Assembly: GCA_035497315.1 (NCBI GenBank)
Contig: DATJDU010000022.1
Span: 31,986 to 95,985 of the forward strand
Reading direction: 5' to 3'
Length of the DNA: 64,000 bases
Source of the DNA: Andeanibacterium sp035497315
Lineage (GTDB): Bacteria; Pseudomonadota; Alphaproteobacteria; Sphingomonadales; Sphingomonadaceae
The notes beneath the pieces are model-generated. The model saw nothing but the letters and a program-made list of their open reading frames with translations. It searched no databases and was not told where the DNA came from. Position 1 is the first letter of the stretch. Each line of letters opens with the position of its first letter. Positions 40,395 to 49,259 of the stretch are shown in pieces. A program made the translations under genes and the position numbers.

Positions 40395-41917
40395 ACCACA
40401 CAGTGCATAATCCCGCGCCGGAAGGCGGCGATATCGCGGCGCTTGCCAAGGGCGGGCGAACGAATTTCTTCGGCTTCCTGCTGCGCCTTGCCGCACGCGC
40501 CCCCTTCCTGTTCATTGCCGGGCGCCTTTATGGCGCAGAGGCGCTGGGCCGCTTCGCTTATGCGCTGGTGGCAGTGGAACTGGCCGCGCAGCTTGCCACG
40601 CTGGGCCAGAAGCGCGGCCTTGCCCAGCAGCTGTCACGCGGCAAACAGCCGGCCGCCCATATTATCGCAGACGGCATGGTGCTGAGCATCATTACCGGCG
40701 GCGCACTTGCCACGCTGCTAATGCTCTTTCCGCAAGCCATGTTCCCCGCCGGGCAGTTTTCGGACATCGACTGGCTCCTGCCGCTCGCGGTGATCCCCTT
40801 TACCCTTACCGATATCGCGCTTTCCGCGCTCGCCTATCGCTACGATATCGGTGCCACGGTGAAGGCCCGCTCGGTGGTCGAGCCATGGGCACTGTCCATC
40901 GCGGCCGCCGCCGCATTCTTCGTCCTGCCGCATAGCGGGCTGGCGCTGGCCTATATCATCTCGATTTTTGCCGCAGCACTGGCCGCACTGATTCCGCTGT
41001 TCCGCGCCTATGGCCTGCCGCACGGCTGGACGCCGCACCCCTTTCGTATCGGCAAGCTGGCGCTCGGCAATATGCCATTGGCCGCCGCCGATGCGGTGGA
41101 ATGGGGTACGCGCCGCATCGACGTGGTGATCCTGGGCCAGTTCGCCACCCCTACTGCGGTGGGCGTCTATTGGGCAGCCCAGCAGGTCGCCAGCCTGCCG
41201 TCCAAGCTCAAGAGCAGCTTCGAACCGATCCTGGGCCCGGTGATTACCCGCAATCTGATGGAAAAGAACTACGGCGCCATCGCCAGGCAGGTCTGTCAGG
41301 TGGGGTTCTGGATCACCGCGATGCAGGCAGGCGTGGCGCTGGCGCTGGGCATTCCGGGCGAAGCGGTGATGGGCCTCGTCGGGCCCGAATTCGTGGGCGG
41401 CACCGCAGCGCTGGCGTTCCTGCTGATTGCGGAAGTGGTGGCCGCCACGGCGGTCGTCTCGGAAGCCGCGCTGATCTACGTCGCGCGGATGAAGAATTTG
41501 TGGATCTCGCTTTCCACCATCTCGCTGCAGGCTGTGCTCACCGTGGTCTTCATGATGGCGGTGGACCACTATCATTTGTCCGAACTCTATTATGCGGGTG
41601 GCGCCGCGCTGGCGCTGGCACTCGCCCTGGGCTTTGCCTCTGTGATCAAGGGCCTTCTGCTCTCGCGCATTCTGGGCGAGCCGGTGAATAACTGGCGCTG
41701 GGCGCTGATCTGGGCCGCGGCGCCTGCGGTGCTGATCGGCTGGATCGCCATCCAGTTGCCCGAATGGCTGGAACTGAGCCTTGGCGTACCCCTGATCCTT
41801 GGCGTTTATGGCTGGATGATCTGGAACAAGGGCTTCGGCCCGGAGGATCGCCTGCTGTTCCGCCGCAAGGTGACGAAGGAGCCCGAAGAGGCTCAAGCCG
41901 AAGAGGTCAGAAGCTGA
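40391..41917 (+). CDS. polysaccharide flippase (MOP superfamily, Wzx-like)
   Basis: The 508-residue protein has about twelve to fourteen transmembrane helices of the oligosaccharide/polysaccharide exporter type, with the internal segment EWGTRRIDVVILGQFATPTAVGVYWAAQQVASLPSKLKSSFEPILGP typical of Wzx/RfbX-like flippases (polysaccharide_synt family). It would move an undecaprenyl-linked glycan across the inner membrane. No glycosyltransferase lies nearby, so the glycan is unknown. The start is coupled to gpsA (GTGA overlap). The C-terminus ends in an acidic, charged tail (VTKEPEEAQAEEVRS). Confidence 0.85.
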   Translation: MNHTVHNPAPEGGDIAALAKGGRTNFFGFLLRLAARAPFLFIAGRLYGAEALGRFAYALVAVELAAQLATLGQKRGLAQQLSRGKQPAAHIIADGMVLSIITGGALATLLMLFPQAMFPAGQFSDIDWLLPLAVIPFTLTDIALSALAYRYDIGATVKARSVVEPWALSIAAAAAFFVLPHSGLALAYIISIFAAALAALIPLFRAYGLPHGWTPHPFRIGKLALGNMPLAAADAVEWGTRRIDVVILGQFATPTAVGVYWAAQQVASLPSKLKSSFEPILGPVITRNLMEKNYGAIARQVCQVGFWITAMQAGVALALGIPGEAVMGLVGPEFVGGTAALAFLLIAEVVAATAVVSEAALIYVARMKNLWISLSTISLQAVLTVVFMMAVDHYHLSELYYAGGAALALALALGFASVIKGLLLSRILGEPVNNWRWALIWAAAPAVLIGWIAIQLPEWLELSLGVPLILGVYGWMIWNKGFGPEDRLLFRRKVTKEPEEAQAEEVRS

Positions 41918-41988
41918 AGGGATAGGGGCTGAGTTTTTTGCCGCTTGGGGATGGACCTTGCCGCGCCCCCCGTGAAATAAGCCGCGCC

Positions 41989-42729
41989 ATGGCCCGATCT
42001 CCCCTGCTCCCCCTTGCCCTCGGCATTGCCGCAATCGTGTTGCTGGCAATATTCGGTGCTCGGGCGACCGCTCCGAATTTCACTGCCGGGCTGGCACGCA
42101 AGGCCGAAGCCGCAATCGCAAAGGCTGGCGGCAAGGGTGTGACCGCACGCTTCACAACTGCCAGAGGATTCCCCACCCGCCATCCGTTGCTGACAGGTGG
42201 CAAAGGGCTGGGCGATACCACCCGGGCCCGCACTGCCCGCGCCGTGGCGGCGATCCCCGGCGTTGGCGGCGTGCGTTGGGACAACAGCTCCGCCCTCGCC
42301 TCACGCTCCGCACCTGTCGAGCGGCCGCTCCATTGCGAAAATGACGTTGCTGCCCTGCTGCGTTCAGGCACGATCCGCTTCGAGGAAAGCTCCAGCCGGA
42401 TCGATGCCAGCAGCCAGGGCCTGCTCGATGAGGTGGCCGCAGCGCTGCGGCCCTGCCTTGGCAGCATCATCGCCATCAATGGCCACACCGACGCATCGGG
42501 ATCGGAGGCGGGCAATCTCGCCCTCTCGCGTGAACGGGCCAATGCGGTGCTGTCCGCACTGGTGCAGCGCGGCATCCCCGCCGACGGGCTGCGCGCCACC
42601 GGCCTTGGTTCAGGGCAGCCGGTGGAAGGGCTCGATCCCACTGACCCCGCCAATCGCCGGATCGAATTCTCGGTAATCGAAAGCGTGGCGGTCAAACCGA
42701 CCCCGGTGGACACGCCAGGACCGCAATAG
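41989..42729 (+). CDS. OmpA-domain envelope protein
   Basis: The 246-residue protein has an N-terminal hydrophobic anchor (LLPLALGIAAIVLLAIFGA), a roughly 100-residue middle with a partial BON-like stretch (TARARTARAVAAIPGVGGVRWD), and a C-terminal OmpA/MotB peptidoglycan-binding domain. That domain contains IRFEESSSRIDASSQGLLDEVAAAL, INGHTDASGSEAGNLALSRERANAV and NRRIEFSV. It probably tethers the envelope to peptidoglycan. The ATG at 41989 is chosen because the membrane segment begins shortly after it. Confidence 0.88.
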   Translation: MARSPLLPLALGIAAIVLLAIFGARATAPNFTAGLARKAEAAIAKAGGKGVTARFTTARGFPTRHPLLTGGKGLGDTTRARTARAVAAIPGVGGVRWDNSSALASRSAPVERPLHCENDVAALLRSGTIRFEESSSRIDASSQGLLDEVAAALRPCLGSIIAINGHTDASGSEAGNLALSRERANAVLSALVQRGIPADGLRATGLGSGQPVEGLDPTDPANRRIEFSVIESVAVKPTPVDTPGPQ

Positions 42730-42789
42730 CCCCCCTTGGCGGGTGGCCCTGCAACCCTTAGGAACTGGCTCGAAAGGAACCATGCGCCC

Positions 42790-42900
42790 ATGCCGATCTG
42801 GCTCGAATTGCTTGTGCTGCTGATGCTCACCTTCGCGGCGAGCCTGGCACTGGGCTGGGTGCTGTGGGGCCGTGAGCAGGCCCCTGCGAGGGAGGATTAG
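42790..42900 (+). CDS. 36-residue single-span membrane peptide
   Basis: The very short frame reads MPIWLELLVLLMLTFAASLALGWVLWGREQAPARED, shown here only in part by its hydrophobic core: about 22 hydrophobic residues then a charged tail. CGAAAGGAACC lies upstream, a loose Shine-Dalgarno. It ends 3 bp before the next gene, also a protein with an N-terminal membrane span. The coding pattern and tight spacing suggest a real small membrane protein, possibly acting with that neighbour. Confidence 0.6.
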   Translation: MPIWLELLVLLMLTFAASLALGWVLWGREQAPARED

Positions 42901-42903
42901 AAG

Positions 42904-43383
42904 ATGATGGAACTGATTGCCGCCAATTGGTGGCTGTTCGTGATTGCGCTGATCATCGGCATTGCAGTCGCGTGGTGGATTTTCGTTGCCAATCGCAAGA
43001 CGCGGGTAATCACCACCAGGGCCGATGTGCTGGAAGAAGGCGCCGCCCCCGCCCAGCGCAACCAGGCATTGATCGATGCGCCTGCTGCCTCTGCGGCCGC
43101 CGGGGCGATGGCCGAGCCGGAAGCCTCTCCCAGCCCTTCCCGGGCGAGCGACGACCTCAAGCGAATCAAGGGCGTCGGCCCCAAGCTTGAGAAGCTGCTT
43201 CATTCGCTGGGCGTGACCAGCTTTGCCGAAATCGCAGGCTGGAGCGAGGCGGATATCGACGGGATCGACGCTCAGCTCGGCACTTTTGCGGGCCGCATCC
43301 GCCGCGACAACTGGCCCGAACAAGCCAAATTCCTGAGCGCCGGGGACGAGGCCGGCTTCAAGGCGAAATTCGGGGCTTTGTAA
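42904..43383 (+). CDS. membrane-anchored helix-hairpin-helix domain protein
   Basis: The 159-residue protein has an N-terminal span (NWWLFVIALIIGIAVAWWIFV), a Pro/Ala/Ser-rich linker, and a C-terminal helix-hairpin-helix segment: SDDLKRIKGVGPKLEKLLHSLGVTSFAEIAGWSEADIDGIDAQLGTFAGRIRRDNWPEQAKFL. This module is seen in NADH dehydrogenase E-associated proteins and in ribosomal L21-linked proteins. It usually binds nucleic acid or protein. Its role here is unknown. It is 3 bp downstream of the 36-residue membrane peptide. Confidence 0.82.
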   Translation: MMELIAANWWLFVIALIIGIAVAWWIFVANRKTRVITTRADVLEEGAAPAQRNQALIDAPAASAAAGAMAEPEASPSPSRASDDLKRIKGVGPKLEKLLHSLGVTSFAEIAGWSEADIDGIDAQLGTFAGRIRRDNWPEQAKFLSAGDEAGFKAKFGAL

Positions 43384-43457
43384 GCCCCGCAGCCGATCCC
43401 TCTTGCCGCGCATTCCGCGCCCCGCTAGTGCACCGGTTTCAGAGGAGACTATCCCTT

Positions 43458-44633
43458 ATGGTTCCCTTCGACTGGGCCGATCCCTTCGATCTCGACAGCC
43501 AGCTTACCGAAGAAGAGCGGATGATCCGCGATGCCGCCCATGGCTTCGCGCAGTCCGAACTGCAGCCCCGCGTGATCGACGCGTTCCGTGACGAAGTGGA
43601 CGCACCGGAACTGTTCCGCCTGTTCGGCCAGTCAGGCCTGCTGGGCGTGACGATCCCCGAGGAATTCGGCGGCGCAGGCGCAGGCTATGTTGCCTATGGC
43701 CTGATCGCGCGGGAAATCGAGCGGGTCGATTCCGGCTATCGTTCGATGGCCAGCGTCCAGTCCAGCCTCGTGATGTATCCGATCCATGCCTATGGCTCGG
43801 ACGAGCAGCGCCGCAAATATCTGCCCGGCCTCGCCTCGGGCGAACTGATCGGCTGCTTCGGCCTGACCGAGCCCGATGCCGGCAGCGATCCGGGCGGGAT
43901 GCGCACCGTAGCCAAGGCCGATGGCGATGGCTATGTCATTTCCGGCAGCAAGACCTGGATCAGCAATTCCCCCTTCGCCGACGTCTTCGTCGTCTGGGCC
44001 AAGAGCGAGGCGCATGGCGGCAAAATCCGCGGCTTCGTGCTGGAAAAGGGCATGAAGGGCCTCGAAGCGCCCAAGATCGAAGGCAAGATCTCGCTGCGCG
44101 CCAGCACCACCGGCATGATCATGATGGATGAGGTCAAGGTGCCGGGCGACGCCCTGTTGCCCAATGTCGAAGGGCTGAAGGGCCCGTTCGGCTGCCTCAA
44201 CCGCGCCCGCTACGGTATTTCCTGGGGCGTGCTCGGTTCGGCGGAATTCTGCTGGCATGCGGCCCGCCAATATGGCCTCGATCGCAAGCAGTTCGGCCGT
44301 CCGCTGGCCGGTACGCAGCTTTACCAGAAGAAGCTGGCCGACATGGCGACCGAGATCACGCTGGGCCTGCAGGCTTCCCTGCGCGTCGGCCGCCTGATGG
44401 AGGAAGACCGCTACGCCCCCGACATGATCAGCCTGGTGAAGCGCAACAATGTCGGCAAGGCCCTCGATATCGCCCGCCTCGCCCGCGACATGCATGGCGG
44501 CAACGGCATTTCCGAAGAATATCAGGTGATCCGCCACATGGTGAACCTCGAGACGGTGAACACCTATGAGGGCACGCATGACGTGCATGCCCTGATCCTG
44601 GGCCGGGCGATTACGGGGCTGGCGGCGTTCTAG
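43458..44633 (+). CDS. gcdH: acyl-CoA dehydrogenase, glutaryl-CoA dehydrogenase type
   Basis: The 391-residue flavoenzyme probably oxidises and decarboxylates glutaryl-CoA to crotonyl-CoA, in lysine/tryptophan or aromatic degradation. Typical features are the N-terminal FDWADPFDLDSQLTEEERMIRD, CFGLTEPDAGSDPGGMRTVA, KTWISNSPFADVFVVWAKSE, RYGISWGVLGSAEFCWHAARQY, and the catalytic Glu in NTYEGTHDVHALILGRAITG. The Glu lies in the family's C-terminal position. The ATG at 43458 follows AGAGGAG. It is monocistronic, and a hairpin repeat follows. Confidence 0.92.
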   Translation: MVPFDWADPFDLDSQLTEEERMIRDAAHGFAQSELQPRVIDAFRDEVDAPELFRLFGQSGLLGVTIPEEFGGAGAGYVAYGLIAREIERVDSGYRSMASVQSSLVMYPIHAYGSDEQRRKYLPGLASGELIGCFGLTEPDAGSDPGGMRTVAKADGDGYVISGSKTWISNSPFADVFVVWAKSEAHGGKIRGFVLEKGMKGLEAPKIEGKISLRASTTGMIMMDEVKVPGDALLPNVEGLKGPFGCLNRARYGISWGVLGSAEFCWHAARQYGLDRKQFGRPLAGTQLYQKKLADMATEITLGLQASLRVGRLMEEDRYAPDMISLVKRNNVGKALDIARLARDMHGGNGISEEYQVIRHMVNLETVNTYEGTHDVHALILGRAITGLAAF

Positions 44634-44635
44634 AT

Positions 44636-44760
44636 CCTCCCCGGCTCGGGGAGGTGACAGCCCGCAGGGCTGACGGAGGGGCACCTCCCTTGGGCAGAAG
44701 GCAATGGCAAGTGCCCCTCCACCATGCTGCGCATGGTCCCCCTCTCCCGGTGGGGGAGGA
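44636..44760. repeat. mosaic intergenic hairpin repeat after gcdH
   Basis: The element contains CCTCCCC/GGGGAGG (44636-44654), CAGCCCGCAGGGCTG (44659-44673), ACCATGC/GCATGGT (44721-44737) and a terminal CCTCTCCC/GGGGGAGG hairpin. It has the same outside-hairpin/inside-palindrome build as the elements at 17409 and 33260. The first hairpin may aid gcdH transcript termination. Confidence 0.75.
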
Positions 44761-44837
44761 TACGATCGTCCCAAATCTGCGGAAAGCCTTCCCCGCCCCA
44801 TAGGCACACCCCGCCCGGCCACCTATAGCCTCTGGCG

Positions 44838-46607
44838 ATGCGCCCTTCCCCCGCCACTCTGCTCCACGATGTGTTCGGCTTCGAACACTTCCGCGGCGTG
44901 CAGGAACAGGTGGTGGAGCGGGTTCTGGCCGGCCAGGGCACGCTGGCGATCATGCCCACCGGGGCGGGCAAATCGTTGTGCTTTCAGCTTCCTGCCGTGG
45001 CACTGCCCGGCTGCTGTGTGGTCATTTCTCCGTTGATCGCGCTGATGCATGACCAATTGCGCAGCGCCAATGCGCTGGGCATCCGCGCCGCGAGCCTCAC
45101 TTCCGCCGATGCCGATTGGCGCGAAACGCAGGATCGACTGCTGGCGGGCGATCTGGACCTGCTTTATGTCGCGCCGGAACGGGCCAGCGGTGAGCATTTC
45201 CGCAACCTGCTGGAACGCTCGAAGATCTGTCTCTTCGCCATAGACGAGGCGCATTGCGTATCCGAATGGGGGCATGATTTCCGCCCCGATTACCGTCTGC
45301 TGCGCCCGTTGCTGGACGCCTTCCCGCAAGTACCCCGCCTCGCGCTGACCGCCACGGCGGACCATCACACGCGCACGGATATTCTCGCCCAGCTCGGCAT
45401 CCCGCATGACGGCCTGATCGTCTCCGGCTTCGACCGACCGAATATCCGCTATGCCGTGCAGCCGCGCGACGGGCTTTCGCGCCAGCTGGCGGATATCCTT
45501 GCCGCCAATCCCGGCCCCGGGATAATCTATGCCCCCACTCGCGCTCAGACGGAGCGTCTGGCCGAGAGTCTGGCCACGAAAGGCTCCCGTCAGGTGCTAC
45601 CCTATCACGCCGGGCTTGCCCCTGAAGTACGCTCGCGCAATCAGGCTGCCTTCATCGCCAGCGAAGATATGGTGATGGTCGCCACCGTGGCCTTCGGCAT
45701 GGGGATCGACAAGCCGGACGTGCGCTTCGTGGTCCATGCCGGACTGCCCAAGAGCATCGAAAGCTATTATCAGGAAAGCGGCCGTGCGGGGCGCGATGGC
45801 GATCCGGCACAGGCCACTTTGCTTTGGGGGCCGGAGGATTTCGTCCGCGCTCGCCAGCGCGTTGCCGAGGCGGAGGAAGCACGCCAGCCCGGCGAGCGCG
45901 CACGGATCGGGGCGCTGGGCGCTCTGGTGGAAACCGCGCGCTGCCGCCGCGCGGTGCTGCTGCGCCATTTCGGAGAAGACCCGCCCGCCACTTGCGGCAA
46001 TTGCGATAATTGCCTCACTCCGCCGCAAGGCGTGGATGGCACGGAAGTGGCCCGCAAACTGCTTTCAGCCGCCTACCGTACCGGGCAGAGCTTCGGCCTC
46101 GGCCATCTGGAAGCCGTGTTGCTCGGGCAGGGAAACGAGAAGGTGATCCAGCGCGGGCACAATGCCCTGACCGTCTTCGGGATCGTCGAAGGGGACGAAG
46201 CAGCCTTGATCAAGCCGGTCGCCCGCGCGATGTTGGTGCGGGGCGCGCTTGAAACCACTGAGCATGGCGGGCTGATGCTGGGCCCTTCCGCCCGCGCAAT
46301 CCTGCGGGGGGAAGAACGTGTCGAGCTGGTTCTTCCGCCCGCCCGCGTCCGGCGCAGCAAACGCAGCGGCAGTACCGCCAATCCGATAGGCGATCCGCTA
46401 TTCGATGCCCTGCGTGAATTGCGGCGCGATCTTGCCCGCGATGCCGATGTGCCGCCCTATGTCATCTTCCATGACAGCACCTTGCGCGAACTCGCCGCCC
46501 GCCGCCCACGCAGCCATGCCGATCTGGCCGATATCCCCGGCATCGGCACCCGCAAGCGCGAAGCCTATGGCGACGTTTTCCTGCGGGCCATCGCCAACTT
46601 CACCTGA
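44838..46607 (+). CDS. recQ: ATP-dependent DNA helicase RecQ
   Basis: RecQ unwinds DNA in recombination and repair. The 589-residue protein has the helicase motif I MPTGAGKSLCFQLP, motif II DEAH (AIDEAHCVSEWGHDFRPDY), motif VI YYQESGRAGRDGDPAQA, the RQC zinc site (CRRAVLLRHFGEDPPATCGNCDNC), and a C-terminal HRDC domain (DALRELRRDLARDADVPPYVIFHDSTLRELAARRP). The full domain set is present. The ATG at 44838 has no strong Shine-Dalgarno. Confidence 0.96.
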   Translation: MRPSPATLLHDVFGFEHFRGVQEQVVERVLAGQGTLAIMPTGAGKSLCFQLPAVALPGCCVVISPLIALMHDQLRSANALGIRAASLTSADADWRETQDRLLAGDLDLLYVAPERASGEHFRNLLERSKICLFAIDEAHCVSEWGHDFRPDYRLLRPLLDAFPQVPRLALTATADHHTRTDILAQLGIPHDGLIVSGFDRPNIRYAVQPRDGLSRQLADILAANPGPGIIYAPTRAQTERLAESLATKGSRQVLPYHAGLAPEVRSRNQAAFIASEDMVMVATVAFGMGIDKPDVRFVVHAGLPKSIESYYQESGRAGRDGDPAQATLLWGPEDFVRARQRVAEAEEARQPGERARIGALGALVETARCRRAVLLRHFGEDPPATCGNCDNCLTPPQGVDGTEVARKLLSAAYRTGQSFGLGHLEAVLLGQGNEKVIQRGHNALTVFGIVEGDEAALIKPVARAMLVRGALETTEHGGLMLGPSARAILRGEERVELVLPPARVRRSKRSGSTANPIGDPLFDALRELRRDLARDADVPPYVIFHDSTLRELAARRPRSHADLADIPGIGTRKREAYGDVFLRAIANFT

Positions 46608-46628
46608 AGGCCATAATTCTCCGCCCGC

Positions 46629-47165
46629 TCAATAAGGCACTACATCGTCAGGTGAGACGATGATTACCACCCGGCGGTTCTCCCGCCGCCCTTCTTCAGT
46701 TGCGTTGCTGGCAATGGGCCTGGATTCACCCCAGCCGGTTGCAGTCACGCGGCCGGCCTGCATTCCCCCCGAGATCAGCACTACTTTCACTGCATCCGCC
46801 CGGCGCAGGGACAGTTCCTGATTATAGGCGGCCTGCCCCACCGAATCCGCATGGCCTTCCACGTCGGCACCGTGGATGCCCACATTGGACAGTTCCCGCG
46901 CCATGGTGCCGATATTGGCGACCTGCCCTTCGGCCAGCACAGCCCCATCGGACGGGAACAGCAGCTTGCTATCGAGGCCCAGCAGCCAGCTGTCATCGTT
47001 CTGCACGAACTGATATTTGTGCAACATCGCAATCTGTTCGGCCGAATATATCTCGACCGGCCTGTCATCGGGAATCGTCTGGCAGGCGGTCAAAGGCATC
47101 AATAGCAATGGCAAGGCAAACCGCAGATAACCCGATTGCCTCCTTGCCCGCTCAATTGAAACCAT
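46629..47165 (-). CDS. yfiB: OmpA-family lipoprotein, YfiB-like
   Basis: The 178-residue protein has a lipoprotein signal (GYLRFALPLLLMPLTAC) and an OmpA/MotB domain with DVEGHADSVGQAAYNQELSLRRADAVKVVLI and GRRENRRVVIIVS. In the YfiBNR system, YfiB is the outer-membrane lipoprotein that binds peptidoglycan and, when activated by envelope stress, sequesters YfiR and frees the cyclase YfiN. It overlaps the diguanylate cyclase gene by 14 bp; AGGAGGA precedes the ATG. The name rests on context and architecture. Confidence 0.8.
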   Translation of the reverse strand: MVSIERARRQSGYLRFALPLLLMPLTACQTIPDDRPVEIYSAEQIAMLHKYQFVQNDDSWLLGLDSKLLFPSDGAVLAEGQVANIGTMARELSNVGIHGADVEGHADSVGQAAYNQELSLRRADAVKVVLISGGMQAGRVTATGWGESRPIASNATEEGRRENRRVVIIVSPDDVVPY

Positions 47166-48369
47166 TGGCACTCCTCCTAATCTTGTCTCGATACATTGCC
47201 TCGTCCGCATTACGCACCAGTTCGGTTCGGGTTTCCCCATGGTCCGGGTAGATGGCAAAGCCAACGCTTACCGATATGGCGACGAAGCCTCCCTTTCCGA
47301 GATCGATCGCCTCCTGCATTGCCTCGTCGATCCGCGCAACGACCGCTTCCACCTCTCCCTCCGCTATCGGAGCGCCCAGAATGATCGCGAACTCGTCCCC
47401 TCCCAGACGAAACACCTGATCGGCATGACGCACTGACTCGCGCAGGCGCTGGGCAATAGCCTGCAGCACCCGGTCGCCCGCCTCATGCCCATGGCAGTCA
47501 TTCACCTGCTTGAACTCATTGCCGTCGAGATAGAGCAGCGCAAAGCGCGATGCGTTCTGACGTGCCGCATTCACTGCCGTTTCGAGATGGTGTTCGAACA
47601 GCACACGATTGCCAAGGCCGGTCAAGGCATCGTGTCGGGCCTGGCGCGCCAGTTTCTGGTTTTCTTCGGTCAACCCGTCATACCAGCTCTCAAGCTCTGC
47701 GAGGAGGCAGTTGAAGTCGTCCACGAAATTATCGACCTCGGCCAGACCTGCCGCAGGCACGCGACGATGGAAGGCCCGTTCAGTGCGCACCGAATGCGCG
47801 ACTTCCGCCACATGTTTGAGCGGATCGATCACACCGCTCCGCAGCTTGCGAGCCAGAATGCGCTTGGCCACCAGCGCGATACCAAGGCAGCACAAAGCAA
47901 TCAGAAGGCCTTGCAGAAGGAATTTTTCGATACCTGCCGCGCTGCCCGAAACGCGGACTTCTCCGATCTTGTCTCCGCCCCGCTCAATGGCGAGACGGAA
48001 AGGTTCCGACCAGAGGAGGTGGCTTCCGAGCTGCTCTATCTGGCCCATCAATCCGTGGCTCTCACGGGACCAGCTCGCCAGCATCCGCCCATCAGCATCG
48101 AGCACTTCGATCCGTTCGACCGTACCATTATACGCCACGGAATCCATGCTTTCGTAGATCGCCTCCCTATCACCGAAGACGATCGCAGGCTCGACCGAAT
48201 AGGACAGCGTCCGGGCGATCAGCTCCAGATTGCGCGAGGCATGGTCGCGGATCACGGAGGCGCCGCTGAACAGCACCGTCAGCCCGGCCAGCAGTACCGC
48301 AATGACGATCAGACGCCCATGTGCCCGAGCCAGGACACGATGGAGAGTGGGGCTGCGCGTTTCCGCCAT
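47152..48369 (-). CDS. yfiN: membrane diguanylate cyclase, YfiN-like
   Basis: The 405-residue protein has two transmembrane segments (about 18-40 and 155-178) enclosing a periplasmic sensor of the CHASE8 type (NLELIARTLSYSVEPAIVFGDREAIYESMDSVAYNGTVERIEVLDADG). A HAMP-like linker and a GGDEF domain follow with an intact RLGGDEFAII site. An inhibitory I-site RHAD lies five residues before GGDEF. This build is that of YfiN/TpbB, which makes cyclic di-GMP. It sits 4 bp after yfiR-like and overlaps yfiB-like, as expected for YfiRNB. Confidence 0.85.
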   Translation of the reverse strand: MAETRSPTLHRVLARAHGRLIVIAVLLAGLTVLFSGASVIRDHASRNLELIARTLSYSVEPAIVFGDREAIYESMDSVAYNGTVERIEVLDADGRMLASWSRESHGLMGQIEQLGSHLLWSEPFRLAIERGGDKIGEVRVSGSAAGIEKFLLQGLLIALCCLGIALVAKRILARKLRSGVIDPLKHVAEVAHSVRTERAFHRRVPAAGLAEVDNFVDDFNCLLAELESWYDGLTEENQKLARQARHDALTGLGNRVLFEHHLETAVNAARQNASRFALLYLDGNEFKQVNDCHGHEAGDRVLQAIAQRLRESVRHADQVFRLGGDEFAIILGAPIAEGEVEAVVARIDEAMQEAIDLGKGGFVAISVSVGFAIYPDHGETRTELVRNADEAMYRDKIRRSANGFN

Positions 48370-48373
48370 CCGC

Positions 48374-49036
48374 CTACCCTCCCTTCGCCAAGCGCAACAC
48401 ACGCGGATCGACACGCACGCCGGAACGGGCAACCGCATCGACGTTGAGGCGGAAGGAGACCGAAGCGGGTGCGTAAACCAGGCAGAACATTGCCTCACTG
48501 CGGCATTGCGGATCGCGTTCCGTGATCGTCACGATCGGCATACCATGGGCCCGCGCAGTCCATCTGCGCATTGTGCCGGAATCCAGTTCACCCAGATAAT
48601 AGGCGTCACATCCCGCCGACGCGGCGAAGCCATCCCGTGCGAGGTATCGCACGGCAACATGCCGCCCATCGGACAGGCTGATCGCTTCGATACCTGCGGC
48701 CATGTTCGCCGGGCCGACAACGCAAACCTGCAAGGGATTGGAAGTCTTGGGCCAGCGCGAATATTCCAGAATTGCGCGAACGATCCGCGCGGTCGCATCG
48801 GCCGCCCTGTCGCCGGACTGAACCGGAATACCCAGGCCAGCAGGCTCGAGGCCGGCAAAGGCAGAAGCCGGAAACACAGGGGAAATCGCGTGCGCGGGCG
48901 TGACCCACCCCGCTGCAGGAGACAGGGCAAGAAGCAGCGTGAGAATAGCAGCTCCCCGCCTTGCCGCACGCCGTACAGCCAGCGAAATGATGCGCCGGAC
49001 TGAACCACGCTTAGTCTTCCCTATCTTCACACGCAT
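48374..49036 (-). CDS. yfiR: YfiR-family (DUF4154) periplasmic repressor
   Basis: The protein, about 220 residues, has an N-terminal signal region (AAILTLLLALSPAAGWVTPAHA) and a DUF4154 domain: AILEYSRWPKTSNPLQVCVVGPANMAAGIEA, a central SAGCDAYYLGELDSG, and RSEAMFCLVYAPASVSFRLNVDAVARSGVRVDPRVLRLAK. YfiR inhibits the membrane cyclase YfiN from the periplasm and responds to oxidation state. Several Cys are present that could form the known regulatory disulfides. Start choice (ATG at 49036) is not certain; a longer form from 49126 is possible. Confidence 0.8.
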   Translation of the reverse strand: MRVKIGKTKRGSVRRIISLAVRRAARRGAAILTLLLALSPAAGWVTPAHAISPVFPASAFAGLEPAGLGIPVQSGDRAADATARIVRAILEYSRWPKTSNPLQVCVVGPANMAAGIEAISLSDGRHVAVRYLARDGFAASAGCDAYYLGELDSGTMRRWTARAHGMPIVTITERDPQCRSEAMFCLVYAPASVSFRLNVDAVARSGVRVDPRVLRLAKGG

Positions 49037-49259
49037 CCTGTCGCCGCGAATGGCTTTGATGCCTATTTCAGATTTCGGAAAGCGGGCAAAGGGTATTCCT
49101 CCCTGCCGCGCCGAATATTGGGCCACGCCGGACCGAAACGAACCATCGGGAAAGGCCTAGTTCATTCGCGAGACATTAAGGCGCGGCGCTGGTATCCAGC
49201 CGCCAGATTCCCGCCCTAGGCCACCGTCACGCCAGGGCAGCCAAGTTCATCGAGGTTCC

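Noticed and set aside
44636..44654. Strong intrinsic terminator of gcdH
   Set aside because: The hairpin is followed by GTGACAG rather than a T-run and belongs to the mosaic repeat; any termination role is secondary.
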